From: Opitutaceae bacterium
Lineage (GTDB): Bacteria; Verrucomicrobiota; Verrucomicrobiia; Opitutales; Opitutaceae
DNA length: 6,586 nt
NCBI GenBank assembly: GCA_023269455.1
Contig: JAHFTG010000120.1
Location: 1-6,586 of the forward strand
Direction of reading: 5' to 3'
Within the stretch, counting starts at the first letter, position 1. Each line of letters opens with the position of its first letter. This document shows positions 1-6,586 of the stretch, piece by piece. Under the pieces are notes generated by a model. That model searched no databases and had not been told where the DNA came from. It saw nothing but the letters and a program-made list of their open reading frames with translations. The position numbers and the translations under genes are program-made.

Positions 1-1415
<1,415 letters not shown>

Positions 1416-1418
1416 GTG

Positions 1419-1449
1419 GAAAAGTTGAGAGTTGAGGGCTGAGAGTGGG
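1419..1449. repeat. Heptad repeat family A in the kdpA-kdpB gap
   Basis: On the plus strand, four consecutive 7-mers run from 1422: AAGTTGA, GAGTTGA, GGGCTGA, GAGTGGG, degrading to the right. Bases 1419-1438 are a 20-bp exact reverse-complement match to 5436-5455, in the spacer after the helicase gene. The repeat fills most of the 40-bp gap inside the kdp operon and ends only a few bases before the kdpB start codon, where a ribosome binding site would be expected. The 7-bp period and the match are seen directly; any function is unknown. Confidence 0.8.
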
Positions 1450-1455
1450 GAGACC

Positions 1456-3183
1456 TCAGAAAAGTTGACCGGCGCCCATCAGGAAGTGTTCGACGATGGG
1501 GCCCATCGCCAGGCCGGGGAGGAAGGTGAGCGCGCCGACGAGGACGACGGTGCCAATGAGCAGGAGGACGAAGGTGAAGCCTTCGGTGCGGAAGGTGCCG
1601 GCGCTGGCAGGGACGAGGCGCTTGCCTGCGAAATTGCCGGCGAGGGCGAGGATGGGGACGATCATGAGGAAGCGGCCGATGAGCATCGCGAGGCCGAGGG
1701 TGATGTTCCAATGCGGGTCGCCGCTGGCAGGTGTGGCGGTGAGGCCGGCGAAGGCGCTGCCGTTGTTGCCCACGGCGGAACTGAAGGCGTAGAGCAGTTC
1801 GCTGAAGCCGTGCGGGCCGGCGTTGTTGAGGCCGTCGGTGCCCCACTTGGCGACGCTGGCCCAGGCGGTCATGCTCAGGATGGTCGCGGCGAGCACCATG
1901 AGGATGATCATGACCAGCTTCACATCGTAGGCCTCGATTTTTTTGCCGGCGTATTCGGGGGTGCGGCCGACCATGAGGCCGGCGATGAACACGGCGAGGA
2001 TGACGAAGATCAACATGCCGTAGAGGCCCGCGCCGACGCCGCCAAAGATGACCTCGCCGGTTTCGATGTTGAAGAGCGGGACGAGTCCGCCGAGGGGCGT
2101 GAAGGAGTCGTGCATCGCGTTGACCGCGCCGCAGGAGGCGTCGGTGGTGATGGTCGCGAAGAGGGCGGAATTGAAGACGCCGAAACGGACTTCCTTACCC
2201 TCCATGTTGCCGTCGGCGGTGGCGACGCCGAGGTGCTGGTGGATGGGATTGCCGGAGATTTCGGCCTTCCAGCAGACGAGCACGCCGACAACAAACATGA
2301 TGGCCATCGCGCTCCAGACGGCCCAGCCGTGGCGCTGGTTTTTCAGGGTGCGGCCGAGCCACCAGGTGAGCGCGCTCGGGATCGCGAAGATCGAGAGCAT
2401 CTGGAGGAAGTTGGAGAGAGGCGTGGGGTTTTCGAACGGGTGGGCGGCGTTGGCGTTGAAGAAGCCGCCGCCGTTGGTGCCGAGCATTTTTATGGCGACC
2501 TGGGAGGCGACGGGGCCTTGGGAGATGGTCTGCGTCGCGCCTTCAAGGGTGTGCGCGGTCGTGTAGGGCTGGAAATTTTGGATGATGCCCTGGGAAACGA
2601 GGAAGAGGGCGAAGATGAGGCAGAGCGGGGCGAGCAGGTAGTAAGTGACGCGGACGGTATCGACCCAGAAGTTGCCGATGGTTTTGGCGGAATGGCGGGC
2701 GATGCCGCGCACGAGGGCGGCGGCGATGGCGATGCCGGCGGCGGCCGAGGTGAAGTTGTGAATCGTCAACGCGACCATCTGCGAGAAATACGACATGGTC
2801 GATTCGCCGCCGTAGCTTTGCCAGTTGGTGTTGGTGGTGAAACTCGCGGCGGTGTTGAACGCGAGGGCAGGCGAGAGTCCGGGCAGGTGCTGCGGATTCA
2901 GCGGGAGGCGGTCCTGATAACGCAGGATAAAGTAGGTGAACAACAGGCCGACGAGGCTGAAGGCGAGCAGGGCGACGGTGTAGCCGAACCAGGTTTGCTC
3001 CTTGGCGGGGTCGATGCCGCAGACGCGGTAGGTGAGGCGTTCGACGGGCTTCACGAGGCGGTCAAGAAACGTGCGGCCCTGCGCGTCGAGCACGCGGACG
3101 AGATAGAGGCCTAGCGGCTTCGTGATGAGCAGGAGCGCGCCGACGAAGAGAGCGAATTGGAACCAGGCGTTGGGATTGTTCAT
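1456..3183 (-). CDS. kdpA: Potassium-transporting ATPase subunit KdpA
   Basis: KdpA is the K+-binding, channel-like subunit of KdpFABC, related to the SKT family (Trk/Ktr/HKT). It selects K+ at the periplasmic face and passes it toward KdpB. The 575-residue product is slightly longer than E. coli KdpA (557). It shows the four pore-loop repeats expected of the family: TTNTNWQSYGGE (about 116-127), GTNGGGFFNANAAHPFENP (235-253, with the key filter glycines), SCGAVNAMHDSFTPLGG (350-366) and VGNNGSAFAGL (471-481). About ten hydrophobic membrane segments are spread from residue 8 to 560. The start MNNPNAWFQFALF puts the first helix at the usual place. The gene lies 34 bp after kdpF and 40 bp before kdpB, so it is co-transcribed. 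No Shine-Dalgarno sequence is visible upstream (GCTCTTCC precedes the ATG). The product is complete, with all filter motifs intact. Confidence 0.98.
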   Translation of the reverse strand: MNNPNAWFQFALFVGALLLITKPLGLYLVRVLDAQGRTFLDRLVKPVERLTYRVCGIDPAKEQTWFGYTVALLAFSLVGLLFTYFILRYQDRLPLNPQHLPGLSPALAFNTAASFTTNTNWQSYGGESTMSYFSQMVALTIHNFTSAAAGIAIAAALVRGIARHSAKTIGNFWVDTVRVTYYLLAPLCLIFALFLVSQGIIQNFQPYTTAHTLEGATQTISQGPVASQVAIKMLGTNGGGFFNANAAHPFENPTPLSNFLQMLSIFAIPSALTWWLGRTLKNQRHGWAVWSAMAIMFVVGVLVCWKAEISGNPIHQHLGVATADGNMEGKEVRFGVFNSALFATITTDASCGAVNAMHDSFTPLGGLVPLFNIETGEVIFGGVGAGLYGMLIFVILAVFIAGLMVGRTPEYAGKKIEAYDVKLVMIILMVLAATILSMTAWASVAKWGTDGLNNAGPHGFSELLYAFSSAVGNNGSAFAGLTATPASGDPHWNITLGLAMLIGRFLMIVPILALAGNFAGKRLVPASAGTFRTEGFTFVLLLIGTVVLVGALTFLPGLAMGPIVEHFLMGAGQLF

Positions 3184-3217
3184 GGAAGAGCGAGGACGGC
3201 GGGCGGGCGTCGGCGGG

Positions 3218-3301
3218 TTAGAATTTTTCGGGGCGGAGGACGGCGACGACGAGGTAGAGCAGGCAGGCGACGGCGAGCAGGCCGATGAGGATATTTTCCA
3301 T
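3218..3301 (-). CDS. kdpF: KdpF, small membrane subunit of the Kdp K+ pump
   Basis: A 27-residue reading frame, MENILIGLLAVACLLYLVVAVLRPEKF, begins at 3301 and stops with TAA at 3218. KdpF is a single-helix peptide that packs against KdpA and stabilises the KdpFABC complex. The support is position (first in the operon, 34 bp upstream of kdpA on the same strand), length (29 residues in E. coli), one hydrophobic helix (residues 4-22) and the typical tail of a few charged residues ending in a phenylalanine (RPEKF; E. coli ends NAEAF). The gene is too short for most gene callers. No Shine-Dalgarno sequence is present; instead an extended -10-like element lies 6 bp upstream of the ATG, so the message may be leaderless. 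Confidence 0.9.
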   Translation of the reverse strand: MENILIGLLAVACLLYLVVAVLRPEKF

Positions 3302-3307
3302 GGGGCG

Positions 3308-3316
3308 ATTATGGCA
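3308..3316 (-). promoter_or_regulatory. Candidate extended -10 promoter element for kdpFAB
   Basis: Read on the minus strand, this is TGC-CATAAT: five of six matches to TATAAT preceded by an extended -10 TGn. Only six bases (CGCCCC) separate it from the kdpF ATG, so transcription would start at or next to the first base of the start codon. There is no convincing -35 hexamer 16-18 bp upstream, which an extended -10 can tolerate, and which would also fit an activator-dependent promoter as expected for kdp (KdpE in other bacteria). This is inferred from motif match only. Confidence 0.4.
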
Positions 3317-3322
3317 CCCTTG

Positions 3323-3334
3323 GGCGCGTGCGCC
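3323..3334. promoter_or_regulatory. Short GC dyad upstream of kdpF, possible operator
   Basis: GGCGC-GT-GCGCC is a perfect 5-bp inverted repeat with a 2-bp centre. It lies just upstream of the candidate kdpF -10, in the spacer/-35 zone. It could bind a dimeric regulator, but such short GC palindromes arise easily by chance in GC-rich DNA. The rest of the 3302-3434 divergent spacer holds an A-rich patch at 3359-3370 (TTAAGAAAACAT) and an AT patch at 3390-3398 (TAAATTTTA), the latter being the only -10-like stretch at a normal distance from the helicase ATG. Confidence 0.2.
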
Positions 3335-3434
3335 TAATCAAGCGGGGGCGCGGGAGTGTTAAGAAAACATCAAGGGCCGGATGGCGGGGTAAATTTTAGC
3401 TCTCAATTCGCGGTGGGGCTGCATACGGTGCCTC

Positions 3435-5363
3435 ATGGAAAAACGTAAATTTGCCGAACTCGGACTGTCCGCCGAGGTGTTGAAGGCCGTGGACAAGATG
3501 GGATTTGAAGAGGCTTCGCCCATTCAGACCGCCGTCATTCCGCTGCTGCTTTCGGGCAAGGACGTGATCGGGCAGTCGTCCACCGGCTCCGGCAAGACCG
3601 CCGCCTTCGGTGTGCCCGCCGTTGAGAAAGTCGATGCGAAAAAGAAAGCGGTGCAGGTGCTGATCCTTTGCCCGACGCGCGAACTCGCGGTGCAGGTCGC
3701 CGAGGAAATCGCGAAGCTCGCCTTCTACAAAACCGGCGTGCGCGAGGTGCCGATTTTCGGCGGCCAGCCCTACGACCGTCAGATTCGCGCCCTCGAGGCC
3801 GGCGCGCAGATCGTGATCGGCACGCCCGGTCGCGTGATGGATCACATGGAGCGTGGCACTCTGCGTCTCGACAACCTGAAGATGCTCATCCTCGACGAGT
3901 GCGACCGGATGCTCGACATGGGTTTCCGCGACGACATCGAGAAGATCGTCTCGCAGACGCCGCCCGCGCGGCAGCTCCTGTTCTTTTCGGCCACGATGCC
4001 GCCTGCGATCAAGAACCTCATCATGCGCTCGGCCAAGGATCCGGCGTGGGTGAAGATCGAGTCTGAGGCGAAGAACGCCCCGCAGGTGGACCAGGTTTAT
4101 TTCGAGGTGGATCGCCGCTACAAGATCGACGTGCTCACGCGCCTGATCGACCTGCACGATTTCCGTTACGGCATCATTTTTTGCTCCACGAAGGTGATGG
4201 TGGACGAGCTCGACGAGCACCTGCATGCGCGCGGCTATGCGACCGACCGTCTGCACGGCGACATCACGCAGGCGCAGCGCACGCGCGTTATGGACAAGTT
4301 CCGTCGTCGTGGCTTCGAGTTCCTGGTGGCCACCGACGTCGCGGCGCGCGGGCTCGACGTCGATGACCTCGAAGTCGTGTTCAACTTTGATCTCCCGAAT
4401 GACGCCGAGGATTACACGCATCGCATCGGCCGCACGGGTCGCGCGGGCAAGTCGGGCAAGGCGTTCACGTTTGTCTCGGGTCGCGAGATTTACGGCCTGC
4501 AGAACATGGCGCATTACGGGCGGTTGAAGATCCGCCGCGAGAACGTGCCGTCCCTCGACCAGGTCGAGGAGGCGCGCGAAAACGTGTTTTTTGAAAAGCT
4601 GCGCGGCGTGCTGGAGGCCGGGACCTTCCGCAAGCAGGACCGCTTTATCGACCGGCTTCTGGAGCAGGGTCACGCGAGCACCGACATCGTTTCCGCGCTC
4701 ATCCATATGATGCATGGAGGCGGCGACAAACCGGCGGCTCCGGCGGCGGCACCTGCTCCGGCCAAGGCGGCACGCTCGGCGCTTCCTCCGGCTTCCGCGC
4801 CGGTGGCCAAGCATGTGCCTGACGCGCCTTACGTTCCCAAGCCAAGTCCGGTGAGCAACGTGCCCGCCGCTTTCGCGAAGGTCGCTCATAAGGCGAAGAT
4901 CGTGTCCCCGGCGGCAAAAGTGCCTCAGGTGACGCCATCGACTCCGGCCGCGCCGAGCGATGCGTCGAACGAGTTGGCCGCTTCGGTTCCGTATTCGGCA
5001 CCCGTGCCCAGTGAAAACGAGCAGGCATTGTTTGAGAACGAAGAGGTGAAGCCGGTGCGCCCCTCGAAGCAGAAGTTTGAACGCGCCGCCCGCACGGGCC
5101 GCGAGCCGGGGATGACGACGTTGTTCTTCAACGTCGGCCGCAAGCAGCTCGTCACGCCGGCGGACATCGTCGGCAAGGTCGCGGGCGTCACCCGTCTGCC
5201 TGCCAACGTGGTCGGCGCGATGGACATTCACCAGCGGCACACGCTGGTCGATGTGACGACGGAGCATGTGGCCTTGATCTTGGAAAAACTGAAGGGCATT
5301 CGCGTGAAGAACGTATCGCTGGAGCCCGCACTGGCGACGGATGCGGATCGCGCGGCGGAGTGA
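3435..5363 (+). CDS. DEAD-box-type ATP-dependent RNA helicase (DECD variant) with DbpA-type RNA-binding domain
   Basis: This 642-residue cytoplasmic helicase uses ATP to unwind or remodel short RNA duplexes, most likely in ribosome assembly or mRNA turnover. Core motifs in order: Q motif (Phe6, PIQ 29-31), motif I TGSGKT (50-55), PTRELA (80-85), GG (109-110), TPGR (130-133), motif II DECD (154-157), SAT (185-187), IIFCST (247-252), ATDVAARGLD (299-308) and HRIGRTGRAG (329-338). An Ala/Pro-rich linker follows (about 430-550). The C-terminal segment GMTTLFFNVGRKQLVTPADIVG...(559-635) matches the DbpA/CsdA RNA-binding domain (Pfam DbpA, RRM-like fold). The family includes DbpA (23S rRNA-specific) and CsdA/DeaD (cold-shock); the domain order fits both, so no symbol is given. 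The box reads DECD rather than DEAD, as in some eukaryotic helicases such as UAP56; catalytic Asp-Glu are kept. The ATG at 3435 places the Q motif correctly. There is no clear Shine-Dalgarno sequence. It is transcribed divergently from kdp. Confidence 0.95.
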   Translation: MEKRKFAELGLSAEVLKAVDKMGFEEASPIQTAVIPLLLSGKDVIGQSSTGSGKTAAFGVPAVEKVDAKKKAVQVLILCPTRELAVQVAEEIAKLAFYKTGVREVPIFGGQPYDRQIRALEAGAQIVIGTPGRVMDHMERGTLRLDNLKMLILDECDRMLDMGFRDDIEKIVSQTPPARQLLFFSATMPPAIKNLIMRSAKDPAWVKIESEAKNAPQVDQVYFEVDRRYKIDVLTRLIDLHDFRYGIIFCSTKVMVDELDEHLHARGYATDRLHGDITQAQRTRVMDKFRRRGFEFLVATDVAARGLDVDDLEVVFNFDLPNDAEDYTHRIGRTGRAGKSGKAFTFVSGREIYGLQNMAHYGRLKIRRENVPSLDQVEEARENVFFEKLRGVLEAGTFRKQDRFIDRLLEQGHASTDIVSALIHMMHGGGDKPAAPAAAPAPAKAARSALPPASAPVAKHVPDAPYVPKPSPVSNVPAAFAKVAHKAKIVSPAAKVPQVTPSTPAAPSDASNELAASVPYSAPVPSENEQALFENEEVKPVRPSKQKFERAARTGREPGMTTLFFNVGRKQLVTPADIVGKVAGVTRLPANVVGAMDIHQRHTLVDVTTEHVALILEKLKGIRVKNVSLEPALATDADRAAE

Positions 5364-5373
5364 CGGAGTGAGA

Positions 5374-5455
5374 AGGTTGAGAGTTGAAAGTTGAGGGTTG
5401 AGAGACGGAAACGGATCGGAGCTCTCAACTTTCATCCCTCAACTCTCAACTTTTC
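5374..5455. repeat. Inverted pair of heptad repeat arrays (family A), possible hairpin terminator
   Basis: Eleven bases after the helicase stop, four 7-mers of form NNGTTGA run from 5374 to 5401 (AGGTTGA, GAGTTGA, AAGTTGA, GGGTTGA). Four of the opposite form, TCAACNN, run from 5425 to 5452 (one degraded to TCATCCC). The arms pair: 5397-5404 with 5422-5429 perfectly, 5376-5382 with 5444-5450 perfectly, and the middle two heptads with G:T wobbles and three mismatches. The result is an imperfect stem of about 30 bp per arm with a 17-base loop, followed by TTTT at 5451-5454. It could end transcription of the helicase gene, but the 20-bp match to the kdpA-kdpB gap shows it belongs to a dispersed repeat. 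The rest of the 5364-5528 spacer holds only the promoter-like sequence before the HNH gene. Confidence 0.8.
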
Positions 5456-5488
5456 AGGCACGTCACGGGAAGTTTACGGGCGGGAACC

Positions 5489-5517
5489 TTGACAGGTCTC
5501 CAAGGGATTCCTACTCG
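5489..5517 (+). promoter_or_regulatory. Candidate promoter for the HNH gene
   Basis: TTGACA, a perfect -35 consensus, lies at 5489-5494. A 17-base spacer leads to TACTCG at 5512-5517, which keeps only the first two bases of TATAAT, so the -10 is poor. If used, transcription would start about 5 bases before the ATG at 5529, giving an almost leaderless message. This would agree with the absence of any Shine-Dalgarno sequence in the bases just before that ATG. Motif match only. Confidence 0.35.
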
Positions 5518-5528
5518 TCAGAGCCCAT

Positions 5529-6146
5529 ATGGAGGCTGTGCTAGACCAACCGGTTCTGGTTCTGAATCGCCTATGGCAGGCGGTGAATGTGATCGGCGCA
5601 AAACGCGCCTTTGGATTGCTGTCGAGAGGTCACGCGAGCGTCGTCCATCACCACGAGGACGACTTCCGTGTTTTCAATCTCATGGACTGGGTGGACTTCT
5701 CGCAGGACAATCCGCCGATCGAGTTTATGGACGCGGTGCATACGCCGCGCATGACGATCCGCCTGCCGCGCGTGATTCTGCTGGCGCATTTCGACCGGCT
5801 GCCTTGCAAGGAACTGAAGCTCACGCGCAACAACGTCTTCGAGCGCGACAAGGAGACCTGCCAGTATTGCGGGAAGATTTTCGAGCGTGAGGATCTCAAC
5901 CTCGACCACGTGATCCCGCGCGATTTTGGCGGCAAGACGACGTGGGAAAATATCGTGTGCTCGTGCATCAAGTGTAACTCGAAAAAGGCGAATCGCCTCC
6001 CGCACGAGGCGCACATGCGGCTCATCCGCAAGCCGGTGCGTCCGAAGTGGAGGCCGGTGATCTCGCTGGTGCTGGGCAACGCGGAACGCGAGCGTTGGAA
6101 GGATTTCCTCGATCTGGCTTACTGGAACGTCGAGCTGGAGGATTGA
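5529..6146 (+). CDS. HNH endonuclease family protein of unknown role
   Basis: The 205-residue protein has two parts. Residues 7-40 (QPVLVLNRLWQAVNVIGAKR, then AFGLLSRGHASVV) match the N-terminal region of a widespread bacterial HNH family whose members read like VLNxxxxPLNVxxxRRAxxLLxxGKAxVV. Residues 99-165 carry the HNH domain: TRNNVFERDKETCQYCG with Cys111 and Cys114, LDHVIPRDFGG with Asp126-His127, WENIV with Asn141, and CIKCN with Cys146, Cys149 and Asn150, followed by KKANRLPHEAHMRL. The four cysteines should bind a structural zinc and His127 with the two asparagines should form the metal-dependent DNA-cutting site. All key residues are present, so it is probably active. There is no signal peptide or membrane segment. 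It stands alone between the helicase and a convergent phosphodiesterase gene, with no methylase, intron, phage or toxin-immunity partner visible. The ATG at 5529 gives the full conserved N-terminus. The biological substrate is not known. Confidence 0.9.
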   Translation: MEAVLDQPVLVLNRLWQAVNVIGAKRAFGLLSRGHASVVHHHEDDFRVFNLMDWVDFSQDNPPIEFMDAVHTPRMTIRLPRVILLAHFDRLPCKELKLTRNNVFERDKETCQYCGKIFEREDLNLDHVIPRDFGGKTTWENIVCSCIKCNSKKANRLPHEAHMRLIRKPVRPKWRPVISLVLGNAERERWKDFLDLAYWNVELED

Positions 6147-6151
6147 GCGGG

Positions 6152-6192
6152 CGGATTTGAGATTGGGGATTCCGGATTTAGGATTTTCCGGA
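6152..6192. repeat. Heptad repeat family B (NGGATTT) between convergent genes
   Basis: Five consecutive 7-mers run from 6152 to 6186 on the plus strand: CGGATTT, GAGATTG, GGGATTC, CGGATTT, AGGATTT. They fill nearly all of the 51-bp gap between the HNH stop codon (6144-6146) and the stop of the minus-strand gene (6198-6200). A small palindrome, TCCGGA at 6171-6176 and again at 6187-6192, could form a 6-bp hairpin with a 10-base loop, but there is no following T-run, so a terminator role is weak. The sequence differs from family A but has the same 7-bp period. Confidence 0.75.
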
Positions 6193-6197
6193 GTCGA

Positions 6198-6586
6198 TCA
6201 GCGGTGTAGGAAACGCGCGACGACGTCTGGCTGGTCGGTGAAGAGTCCGTCGAGGCCGGCGACGTTGAGCAGGGCGTGCAGGGCGGTTTCGGTCGTTGTG
6301 AACCCATCGGGCAGGGTGTCGGCGCGGAAGGTGTAGGCGTGGACGGCGAGGCCGGCGGCGTGGGCGGTGGGGACGACGTCGGATGAAGCGAACACGCGAT
6401 CAAGGTTGATCGCGATGGCGGAGGCGTAGGTCATGATTTCTCGCAGGCCGGTGGCGGTGCGCATGACGTCGTAGTCACAGGCGGCTTCGTGCCAGGTGTT
6501 TTCGCCGAGGAGCTGGGTGAGGCGGAGGGTTGTGCCGAACTCGGTGCGCAGGCGGCGGAGGGCGGCGGGGTCGAAGCTTTCGACGA
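6198..6586 (-). CDS. Glycerophosphodiester phosphodiesterase, GlpQ-like (partial, N-terminus beyond window)
   Basis: Only the last 128 residues are visible. The enzyme family hydrolyses glycerophosphodiesters (deacylated phospholipid head groups) to sn-glycerol 3-phosphate and an alcohol, with a Ca2+-dependent TIM-barrel fold. Visible family features: VESFDPAALRRLRTEF (1-16), the strand and helix that in GlpQ reads QSFD..ELKRIK; RLTQLLG (21-27); YDVMRTATGLREIMTYASAIAINLDRVF (38-65); the strand AGLAVHAYTFRAD (77-89), equivalent to VHPYTxRxD; and GLDGLFTDQPDVVARFL (110-126), the typical C-terminal end. The catalytic HR..E..N and metal-binding residues, and any signal peptide, are in the missing N-terminal part, so periplasmic (GlpQ-type) or cytoplasmic (UgpQ-type) location cannot be settled; the resemblance in this part is to GlpQ. 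It converges on the HNH gene with 51 bp between stops. Confidence 0.88.
   Translation of the reverse strand, partial: VESFDPAALRRLRTEFGTTLRLTQLLGENTWHEAACDYDVMRTATGLREIMTYASAIAINLDRVFASSDVVPTAHAAGLAVHAYTFRADTLPDGFTTTETALHALLNVAGLDGLFTDQPDVVARFLHR

Noticed and set aside
1432..3114. Plus-strand open frame of 560 codons opposite kdpA.
   Set aside because: Same codon-bias effect. The product resembles no protein family, while kdpA has all four pore motifs.
3302..3434. A riboswitch or leader RNA upstream of kdpF.
   Set aside because: The spacer is 133 bp and shared with a divergent gene. I saw no riboswitch-like conserved core, and the best promoter match leaves no leader.
3396..5435. Minus-strand open frame of 679 codons opposite the helicase, Arg/His/Leu-rich.
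   Set aside because: Antisense shadow of a gene with complete helicase motifs. Its N-terminal part is simply translated heptad repeat (QLSTLN-type residues).
5571..6079. Minus-strand frames opposite the HNH gene (about 143-147 codons).
   Set aside because: They overlap a well-supported HNH gene completely and show no family features or start signals.
6171..6192. TCCGGA...TCCGGA hairpin as a bidirectional terminator.
   Set aside because: Only 6 bp of stem, no T-run on either side, and the sequence is explained by the heptad repeat.

Overview
The window is a GC-rich bacterial chromosomal segment with dense, mostly ordinary genes. Strong C/G third-position bias makes most genes look open on the opposite strand as well. 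Codon use, the gene types and the 7-bp-period spacer repeats would fit a Verrucomicrobiota/Opitutales-like bacterium, but that placement is inference from general impression; nothing here is taxonomically decisive.

Layout. Bases 3301 down to 1 (minus strand) hold the start of a kdpFABC operon for the high-affinity ATP-driven K+ pump: kdpF (27 aa), kdpA (575 aa, complete) and kdpB (first 471 codons, cut by the window edge just before the conserved TGD segment). kdpC, and possibly kdpDE, would lie beyond base 1. A 133-bp divergent spacer (3302-3434) separates this operon from a plus-strand DEAD-box-type RNA helicase (3435-5363) with a DECD box, an Ala/Pro-rich linker and a C-terminal DbpA-type RNA-binding domain. 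After a 165-bp spacer comes a plus-strand HNH endonuclease-family protein (5529-6146). A convergent minus-strand gene enters from the right edge (C-terminal 128 residues, ending at 6198) and is a GlpQ-like glycerophosphodiester phosphodiesterase.

The genes do not form one pathway. KdpF/A/B make a single complex. The helicase probably serves RNA or ribosome maintenance, the phosphodiesterase phospholipid-derived glycerol phosphate salvage, and the HNH protein has no known role.

The least explained material is in the spacers. Two families of imperfect 7-bp tandem repeats occur. Family A (NNGTTGA / TCAACNN) fills the kdpA-kdpB gap and forms a roughly 80-bp inverted structure after the helicase gene, with a 20-bp exact inverted match between the two sites. 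Family B (NGGATTT) fills the short gap between the two convergent genes at the right. In addition, none of the five visible gene starts has a good Shine-Dalgarno sequence, and two have promoter-like hexamers placed so that transcripts would start at or within a few bases of the ATG. No defence system, mobile element, CRISPR array or RNA gene was found.
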